From: Lotus japonicus
Lineage: Eukaryota > Streptophyta > Magnoliopsida > Fabales > Fabaceae
Direction of reading: 5' to 3'
NCBI RefSeq assembly: GCF_012489685.1
Contig: NC_080042.1
Coordinates: 31,501,158-31,565,157, forward strand
Length of the DNA stretch: 64,000 bases
The notes under the pieces were generated by a model. It ran no database searches. It was given only the letters and a program-made list of their open reading frames with translations, and was not told where the DNA came from. Position numbers and translations under genes: made by a program. Within the stretch, counting starts at the first letter, position 1. Each line of letters begins with the position of its first letter. Shown piece after piece: positions 55,758 to 64,000 of the stretch.

Positions 55758-58370
55758 TATATTTAGAAAGTCTGTTCATTTAAAATTTGAAAATTTTGAA
55801 AGCAAGGAAACTTACTCTGAAATTTGCAAGGAAAAAGAAAGTTTATATCTTGGAAGATTCATTATATTTTTCGAAAGCAACACCTGAACGATACTCGGGC
55901 CAAACAGAACATCCGCTGAAAACCAAATAAAAAGAAATAATAAGGTATAATGAGAATTACCAAAAAATGTACTCAATCTTCAATGATCCATTCAGGCTAT
56001 CTCAACTCCATGCTTCAAACCTTAAAAAACCTCAAGCTCAAATCAGTAGATGACAAAATCATGAGAAAAGATATTGTGACTGCGTGGCAACTCATCAAAT
56101 CGTAAGCATCATGAAATGGAAGAGTATGAAACACAATAAATTATCAAACAACAGAATAATTTTTTTCCTCTTGGTGAAATACAAAAAATTGAAATAAATC
56201 ATGTAAAAAGGGGCAACACAATAGGTGAAGCGAATAGAGAAGAGAGAATAGGCTTACTTGGGATAGCCATGAACCAAATGTTGATGTTAGCAGCTAACTC
56301 AAATTTAGGTGGCCTCAATGAAAATCCACCCCGAATTAATAGCAAGCAACACATAAAGAAATATCAGCTAAAGCAAACCAATATAATAAAGTGAAATCAT
56401 GATTCTTATAAATGAAAACATGATCCTCTGTTATTCTATCAAAAGTAAATAAAATTTAATTTTATTCTATCACAATGAAATAAATAAGTAAAATCTAGTA
56501 GAAGCACCATCCACATCATCCTTTGTTCTTTTATCACAATGAAAAAAATTTCCTCTCATTCTTCCTTCTACACTTAGTTACTAAGAAAAACATCCACTTA
56601 AATAGCACACAATGCTCAAGAAGCATATCATCTATATTTATGTCAGTTACTCTGATGTTGCTTTGAACTACACATGTGACTGGTGCTTTAGCTCTCACCT
56701 CACACTTTTCTTCAGTGCCTAATACCAGCTCCAACTCCAAATGCACATGCAGCAGAAACAGGCGTAACCGTCCCTAAGCCACAATCCCAACACAGATAAC
56801 CATAAAAATGAGCTTAAATTCTCAGTCAAAAGTTCAAACACATATAGTAAAGAATGTTAATTCTTTTCTCTCACCCGTGATAATATGAACCCTTCTTTGG
56901 TTTTCTGCAATATCATAATATGCTAAATAAACAAATAGCCTAGACTTAGCAGGGTATTGCAAAACACCATTTGATGCATCTATTATAATAGAAAATAATT
57001 CTCTCAAACTCATTCTCATTTAAGAAACTTGAGAAAGAATTCCTAATCATTCCCTTAAACTTTGGATTGTAATGCTTCTAGGTCTAAGCCCCAAAACAAC
57101 ATCAGGAGCAACTCCTACTAAATAGACACCAATTTCGCTTGATTTGTTTCTGACAGAACTAATGGATCTTGAATTGGTTGACTATTCAACCAATCCCATG
57201 GTGATAAATCTACCACTTCCAGTTAGAGGAAACAATTCACGGCATTCTTCCTTCCATGTAGCATATTGCATCACGGGAAAAGCACAGGTGAAATTCAAGT
57301 AATAATCCTTATCAAATGGAAGTTATAAAATTAAAGAACTATTAGGTATTTTAAAGTATTATGCTAAAATAAAGGCTGTGGAAGAAATTCTTGCTTTACT
57401 TTTTAGGGAAAAGTCAAGCCTGAGGTGACATACGATGGACATTGTGGTTTTATTCAAAAATAAGATCTAGGCAACAAAAAAAAAATGCAACACCATAAAA
57501 TGTTCAAATGTTCTACAATGTTATGATACTTATGAGGCTAACAATGGGGTGAAAAGAGAATTCTTATCGAACAAAATACAATATTGTGAAAAGGGAAGAT
57601 TGATTACCTTTGGCGTTGAGCACCCCCTCCATTCTTGTGAAGCGTCAAATGTGCTGATAGTTCATATTCCCACCAAATCTGGCTCCAATACTCATAGCCT
57701 AACAATTAAAAAGCACTATAAAATTTAAAATAGGGTTGTCTCTTTGTATCACAAATGAAAAACCCCACTATATTTCCAACACATTCTCCTTTTGCAGTGA
57801 CATTGCACTTTGCATATTATAATTTGTCATGAAAAACTAATGCTTCAGAAAAGCAAGATACGCATGGGGTGATTAGCCAGAGAAGAAATACAGCTATGAA
57901 AATAAAAGAAAAAACACATGAAAGAAGGGAGGGGGTAGTGCTTGCTTTGAGATTATTTTGTTATAGCCATACCTTCTTTCCTAACAGCTAAACTGCCACT
58001 CTGCTATATCAATTCTTCTTTTTCCTTGCCCTTTCATTGAAGCAAGCACCACCACTAGAAATCTGAAACAGTCAAATAAAGAAGATTCTTTCATGTAAAT
58101 ATATAGCTCATAGGCTAGCGTACCACATCTGATAATCAATTTATTGAATTCAATTCAAACTAAATCAGGCCTTGATTCTATCATGAAATTGCCTTCTAAA
58201 AAAATTGTTACAATAATAATGTTTATTGAATGTGACATTTAATAGTCATTTAAATACATTGTGTAAGAGTATCAATGTATAAACAGTCTGATTTCCTACA
58301 TTAACTATCATAAGGATAATTTGATGGAATAACATGGCAAGATTGAAATCAACTCCTATTATATATTAAG
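55758..58370. other. Unassigned DNA with coding-like scraps on the minus strand
   Basis: On the minus strand, 57300-57030 reads QYATWKEECRELFPLTGSG and, in pieces, EIGVYLVGVAPDVVLGLRPR; 57019-56850 reads SLRELFSIIIDASNGVLQYP. These look like exons of a decayed or multi-exon gene, but I do not recognise the family and stops occur between the pieces. The rest is AT-rich. Confidence 0.35.
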
Positions 58371-58888
58371 AGACCATATTTGAAATGTGTGTATAGAATA
58401 ATTAACGGGATTCCTGCGCGTTATAACAGGAATTCTTAGTAATGTTCCCATGGTACCTGTGCGTTTTAACGGAGAAACTAATGGGATTCTATTTTCAGCC
58501 TCAAACAGTTCCAAAATTAGGGTTTGAAGTAGCTCTGAACTCTGAGGGACATGGCAGCGACTCAGTGTGACTGTGAGCAAGCAGCGACCGGATTGCATTT
58601 TTCAACCTCCAAGCTGTTAGAAAATTAGGGAAGAACTCAAAATTATCAAAAGCTTAAAATCTGAAAAATTATAAAGATATTAGAATTAACACTTCAAACA
58701 ACAAAGAGTCATACCTTATCATCCACAATCGAAATCAGGGATTTGAGGCATTAGAGGACGAAGCGGAGAGAACAGTAATGGCGGTGACGAAGAGGAGAGA
58801 ACAATGATGGCAGTGAGGAGCATGGTTAGATGATGAGGATTGAAGTTGAAGAATTGACACAGAGAGAAAACGCAGAGTAGGGAGAGGA

Positions 58889-58925
<37 letters not shown>

Positions 58926-59099
58926 ACCCAGTGAAAACGTATGAATATACTAACATGTAACATCTTTTGAAAACATCCTTTTTTTACAAAGGAACATTCT
59001 TTTGAAACCAACTTGAACCTCAAAAAAAAGAAGAAAACAACTTGGGGAAGTATTTTCATTTTTTTTAGGAATGGGGAAGTATATTCCTAATTAAACATA
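58371..59099. other. Spacer with GA microsatellite
   Basis: A pure GA run lies at about 58891-58923. No recognisable genes. The long minus-strand frames here read through the microsatellite and are not credible. Confidence 0.5.
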
Positions 59100-59361
59100 T
59101 CTCAATAAATGAATTTATGTTGTAATTTGAATGTCAACTTTTGAATTTATTAATTCATTAATTTATTTATTGATTGATTGATTTATTGATTTATTTAATT
59201 ATTGATTTATTGACTCATTAAATTTGACCAATGAAAATTAAACAATGTGGACCAATCAGACGATGACATTTGGAAATTCAATGAAAACCACCAATAGAAT
59301 GCAAACATGTGGGCATTATGTAGCAATGTGACCTACTTTGGTGGATGAGCTTTATATATTA
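59100..59361 (-). repeat. Diverged reverse copy of the 581-bp repeat family
   Basis: Read on the minus strand from 59361, AATATATAAAGCTCATCCAC and the blocks CATTCTATTGG and TCCACATTGTTTAATTTTCA follow in the same order as in 1230-1650. It is shorter, with an internal deletion. It abuts the Helitron 3' end at 59362. Confidence 0.75.
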
Positions 59362-59389
59362 CTAGTTCCGTAACCCGTGCGTTGCACGG
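59362..59389 (-). other. Helitron 3' terminus: hairpin plus CTAG
   Basis: The hairpin stem is identical to those at 6239-6253 and 43566-43580. The spacing from hairpin to CTAG is 9 bases, as in the terminus at 6239. The CTAG end lies about 196 bp after the Rep/helicase stop codon. Confidence 0.88.
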
Positions 59390-59557
59390 AAATTTTATGT
59401 TGTAATATTTTAATAAATAAATAAGCTATTCTTGTATAAGACAACTCTGTAAAGATAGATGAAGAGAAAAATGAAATAAATAATTGTAATTGTAATTGTG
59501 TTGTGTACATCAAACATTTCCAAAAACTTCCTTAAACACTACATTTACAGTACTGGT

Positions 59558-62500
59558 CTATTGTTTGCCCCCCTGGTCGAGTATACAAAGTTTAAGACCT
59601 TTTCTTGAGCGTACTCTAGAAAGAGCTACATATAACTGACCATGAGTGAACACGGGCCTCGGAAGGAAGAGGCCAACCTGAGATAGTGTTTGTCCTTGGC
59701 TCTTGTTTATGGTCATAGCAAAGCATATTGCAATTGGAAACTGTCTTCTTCTGAATTTAATTGGAAATTTGGAATCAGAAGGAACCAAGTCCATTCTTAA
59801 AATGTGCACTTTGTCATTGACATTTGTTCCCGTGATAACAGTTGCACCAATAAAACGTTCACCAAGTTCGTTCACAATTAACCTGGTTCCATTGCATAAA
59901 CCTGCTGCTTGGTCTATATTTCTCAAAAGCATTATTGGAGTACCAACTTTCAATAAAAGTTTGTGGTTAGGCATTCCTGAACTTTTAGTGTCGTTCAAAA
60001 ATTCGGTGGTAAACCACTCACCTTGGATTTCAGAATCCTCATCAGATCGCAAGGCAGAGTCGGAGCTCAGATATTCATGCTCTGGTGCAGCTATCATCTC
60101 AAGCATGTATGTGTTTATCATTTCAACAGCCTCTAGTGTAGGGGCCAATATTGCCCTATCTTGAAAGAAATGAGGGTCTTTCATTTTGTGCGCAAGGTCA
60201 GGATATGTATATCTAATCAATTCCATTAATGGGTCAGGACTATTTGGGATAAGCAGATCTGGCGGGATTTGGACTTCGTACTCTCCTGCTCCGGAATCTG
60301 GATGGTCACCATTTCCAATTTTAAGAATCCAATCTGCAAAGTCTTTGATTTCTTTTGCTTCATCAGCCGTCTCAGCTGCGGTTAGGCACATGTTCTTAGT
60401 CAATTTCATAACTTTGCAGTGTTTCCACAATGAGGAAGAGTTTACAGTAGATTCGACGATTTCCTGTCTGCTTCCTCTAGTTATTACAGGTAGTATTTGT
60501 CTAAAATCACCTCCAAGTATTACTACTTTTCCTCCAAAAGGCTTATGGGCGTTATCTTCATTTTTCGACCTCATTAAATCTCGAAGTGTAACGTCTAAAG
60601 CTTCGAAACAATACTTTTTCAACATTGGAGCTTCATCCCATATAATAAGACTTGTTTCAAGTAGAAGCTTTGCTCGTAGACTTCCCTGCTTTATATTACA
60701 TGTCGAGGTCTCTGTAGCATCTAATGGAATGCAGAATTTAGAATGAGCTGTTCTGCCTCCAGGCAAGAGTAATGATGCTATACCACTGGAAGCAACGGTA
60801 AGAACAATTAGTCCTTTGGATCTAAGTGACGCCGATAAAGTGTTCCATACAAAAGTCTTTCCAGTTCCACCATATCCATATAAAAAGTAGAAGCCTCCTG
60901 AGTTTGACAACACAGATGTGACAACCCTCTCATATACAGACTTTTGCTCAGGTGTAAGCATACTAAGCAACTCTTCATATTGTACCTTTAATGCATCTTT
61001 GTCATAGTTTAGTTCATCAACAATAAATCTATTGTCAAATTGCAGGACTTCATCATATTCTGGAGTTGGCAAACATGGGTTATCATTTAATGACCTACCA
61101 TTTCTTTGAAGCAACTTCTCAATTTCAATGATACATAAATTTTTCAAATCAGCATCTGCGATTCGTAGGCCTACAGTCGAGAATAAAGATTAACAAATTG
61201 TTTTTAACTGTAACGAATATAACTTATGTTGTTCACAGATAACTCATTAATTATATTGCGCAGTGTAATTTTTTAAAGCTGTGAATTTCAATTAAATTAA
61301 ATCCAAGCAATAATTAACTTATTATAACAACATTTAAAATCTTAATTATAACTTGTAAAATTTCGTACCTGGATTATGCAATTCTTTTCTTCTATGGTGT
61401 AGAATGCCTTCTGATAAGAGTCGCCAGCATGATTCCCAAACATCAGTAGGTTTTGATATTGAATTCATCATCAACATTCTTACAAAGAGTTTCCTCATTT
61501 GTTCTCCGGAAGCTAAATCAGAAACTTCTTTAATTGCATCAATATATTCTTTGTCATCTGTTAGCAATCCCAATTGATCGCATGCTTCCTTAAAAGTATC
61601 ATATGTTACTCCCTTCACTGTTCTGATACTTCTATATGATGTACAACCCTTTTGCATAGTTAGTAGGATTCTCATGTAATATAGCTCACCGATGCCTGGA
61701 GGGATATACTGTAGTCTGCCAATTTTAAAACCCCTCTTTCTTGGTTTCCAGATTCTATCTTTTTTATTATAAACAAATCTACTGGGAAATTCAGCATATG
61801 TTAGATCCTGCCCTTCTCGGTATTTTTCATTAGCTGCAAACCAAGCCATAAACATTGTGGATTTTGTACCACTCTTTTCTAGAACATCTCCAACGTCTTC
61901 GTCATCATTATAGTAAACCAAATATTCATTTGGGAGATGAAAATTTAGTTTTTGCACAGACGGCCATCGTTTGTGTATAGTAAAGCCAAATGTTCTCCAA
62001 GCTGCCTCACACGGAGATAGATAACGACAATCATAATATTGCTTTACCTCATCCACGGGCTCTTTCGCTTGAGCATCGTTGTCCTTCTGTGAAATTTCAA
62101 GCATTGCTCGGTCTGCCCCTTTGTTTATATATTTGAACAAATATTTTATAGCATTGGACTTGTTGCAATACTCGACATTTATGTGAGCTTGATACCTCAT
62201 AAGGAGCGTGGGATTGTAAGGCACAACATACCTGCAATGTCGGTTATGGCGAATATAGATTACAATTGTATTAAATAACATATCTGATGTATTTTTCATA
62301 TTTCCACGTAGTTATATTTTTTCAAATTGGTATCAATTAAGTTTATTCGGAAAGCATATTACATTTGTAAAAAATTGCATACCTGTTATCTATTTCAATG
62401 TCTTTTTTCTTGATTACAATCCCTGTTTGCCTTCTTTTATACTGCGAATAGCCTTCTTCGTCAATCGTTGTGGTGTTTTGAAATTTTTTTGGAAAGAATT

Positions 62501-63855
62501 TAGTGCATCTACCCTTCTCCATGCATGGTGATATTTTATTTGCACTACCACACTGTCCATGTATCATGAAGTTAGAGACTACAACGTGCAATTTGGGATA
62601 TAACACTGGATCAGGAAGCTCGGCAGAGATGACTTTGTCAATGTCGTTCCCAGTCTTCAACTTATTTTCTCCTTGCAACCAAATCAGTATGTGCGCGTGA
62701 GGAAGTCCTCTTTTCTGAAATTCAATTGTATACATACCTAAAAAAACATATTAATGATTAAAAAAATTACTGTAAGAGCTTCACATATTCCGTAGCTTAT
62801 TATAAATTAGAAACATATTCTTCTTCTAAAAAGATAACAAAAAAGTAGAATAATTCAAAAAATTGTTTGATTAGAGACGTGAAATATGATAACTGAGCAA
62901 TAAATTAAATAACATAAGTAAGGCATAGTGATGTAGTGAGAATGTATTACGCACTTGCATCCACTTTTCCAAATAAATGACCATTTTTGAAATCTTTCAT
63001 CAGCTGATTCACCTTCATCTTAAAAATGCGAACTAAAATATCTGGACGCTCATCTGGGCGAGATCCTCTCGACTCAACAAACGACTTGATTTCTGGCCAA
63101 TTGGCGTTGCATGTCATAGTTATGAACAAATCTGGATATCCAAATCTCTTGCAAATTGCCATAGCGTCCTGACAATTATTGAACATGTATCGTGTGCTTC
63201 CCATATATGAAGCTGACAATATGATGCGCTTTCCGGTTGTTGTCGCTTCGGTATCGCCCCTAGCTACTGCGTCATGTAATCCAGAATAAACCTCAACTCT
63301 GATCTTATTTTGATTAAATCTCACCCAATTTAACCGTTGAGATTCTATCATGGTATATGCATCAACGATAAATTGCTGAAAGAGTCGTCCAGCACGAATT
63401 ACATTGTCGTATTCAATGCGTCTATCCTGAATACGAAAAGCAACAAAGTCTTTAAGAGTAACTGAGTCTCTTTTGTTATATTGATCCTCCACGACAGGTT
63501 CCCTGTATGGGATGTCTTCTTGATAGCCATCTTCTCCATATGGAAATAACAAAGGATAGTGCAGGGGGATGTAAGAAACATGATTCTCGTGCAACCTTGT
63601 GAATGTGCCTGTAGTGTCCTTGACAACAACATCTTGTTCGCAGTCTAAATTATTAAAGTCTCCCACAATTAAGGCAGCCACTTCATCAACTGTGGGTATG
63701 TTGTACAACCGTGCATCTTTATTTCTTCCTCTGAATAATCTAAGGCAAAATTTTTGTGGCCCTCCTGTTGTAATGAAATCTCTAACTCTTCTGAAAGATT
63801 GAGCAAGTCCATTTTCAATATCAATCATTTTTGTAAGATCCTCAATCAGAGATTT
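59558..63855 (-). CDS. Helitron Rep/helicase (HUH endonuclease plus PIF1-type helicase), 5' part off-window
   Basis: The visible exons (minus strand) are about 63855-62955, 62737-62383, 62231-61369 and 61170-59558, joined in frame by GT...AG introns. Domains in order: Helitron_like_N (RRVRDFITTG, FQQFIVDAYTMIE, FGYPDLFITMTCN), the Rep HUH motif GLPHAHILIWL, the two-tyrosine region KYLFKYINKG, then the helicase with Walker A GYGGTGKT, Walker B IIWDEAPM, LGGDFRQILPV and the C-terminal TINKSQGQTLSQV and LYVALSRVR. Rep nicks and joins DNA strands in rolling-circle transposition; the helicase unwinds DNA. No stop or frameshift is visible. The exon left edge is an acceptor-like CTGTTTAG just above 63855, so more exons lie beyond. 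Confidence 0.9.
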
Positions 63856-64000
63856 TGTCTAAACAGTTTGTGTCCCTCCTGAAAATATTATGGCATCAAC
63901 ATTAAGACCAAGAAGTTGTTCAATTTTGATCTAATGTTTGGAGGTATGAAACGTACCTAAAATGATGCAATCTGTTTGAAGTCTCGTTAAGGGTATCGTA

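Larger units (their letters stand above)
59362..64000 (-). mobile_element. Autonomous Helitron, 3' part (5' end beyond the window)
   Basis: Minus-strand end CTAG (59362-59365) followed by T, with the hairpin CCGTGC-AAC-GCACGG at 59375-59389 (read on the minus strand), then a Rep/helicase gene. The element continues past 64000, so the 5' terminus is not visible. Confidence 0.9.

Noticed and set aside
58735..59059. Minus-strand Leu/Ser repeat proteins
   Set aside because: They are translations of the GA microsatellite at 58891-58923.
59703..60746. Plus-strand frames of 153 and 186 codons
   Set aside because: They are antisense to the Helitron helicase exon, which has all the helicase motifs.

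Overview
The window looks like nuclear DNA of a flowering plant, an AT-rich eudicot and most likely a papilionoid legume. The evidence is a dense nest of plant retrotransposons (Ty3/gypsy chromovirus, Ty1/copia, L1-type LINEs), Helitrons with introns in their Rep/helicase gene, a Mutator-like element and MITEs. The species guess is inference. Nearly everything recognisable is mobile-element DNA. I see no clearly intact host gene, only a short B3-like two-exon fragment (about 43.9-44.2 kb) and unidentified coding-like scraps (about 55.8-58.4 kb). No rRNA, tRNA or CRISPR was recognised.

1-8.2 kb: AT-rich DNA with a 581-bp tandem duplication, a decayed fusion of an RPA1-like gene fragment to a Helitron Rep fragment, a Harbinger-type MITE and a Helitron 3' end at 6266. 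8.2-35.0 kb: a diverged AT-rich tandem repeat (unit about 190 bp) that received three LINEs. The first LINE (8717-29608) was hit by a copia element (9820-27071, minus strand), which was in turn hit by a Tekay-like gypsy element (10616-22374). A Stowaway-like MITE (27403-27708) is also in the LINE. Most insertions are bounded by target-site duplications readable in the sequence: TCAAG for gypsy, AGGTG for copia, TA for the MITE and 13 bp for the LINE. 35.0-43.6 kb: RPA1-like pseudogenes, a 1.3-kb Mutator-like element with a perfect 9-bp duplication, and a second Helitron 3' end at 43592.

43.6-55.8 kb: B3-like exons, two old truncated minus-strand LTRs related to the gypsy LTR, a Transposase_28-like (putative gypsy-type transposon) gene lying against one of them, and a solo LTR (51149-52534, TSD CTATG) inside the other. 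55.8-59.4 kb: unassigned DNA, a GA microsatellite and a diverged copy of the 581-bp repeat. 59.4-64.0 kb: the 3' part of an apparently intact autonomous Helitron on the minus strand (Rep HUH domain plus PIF1-like helicase, five or more exons), running off the right edge.

The elements relate as follows. The gypsy element keeps nearly identical LTRs, gag and integrase but has no protease, RT or RNase H, so it probably moved with enzymes from a relative. The first LINE keeps endonuclease and RNase H joined in one open frame with the RT removed. The RPA1-like pieces are the usual cargo of plant Helitrons, and the Helitron at the right end is the kind of element that could supply Rep/helicase to defective relatives.
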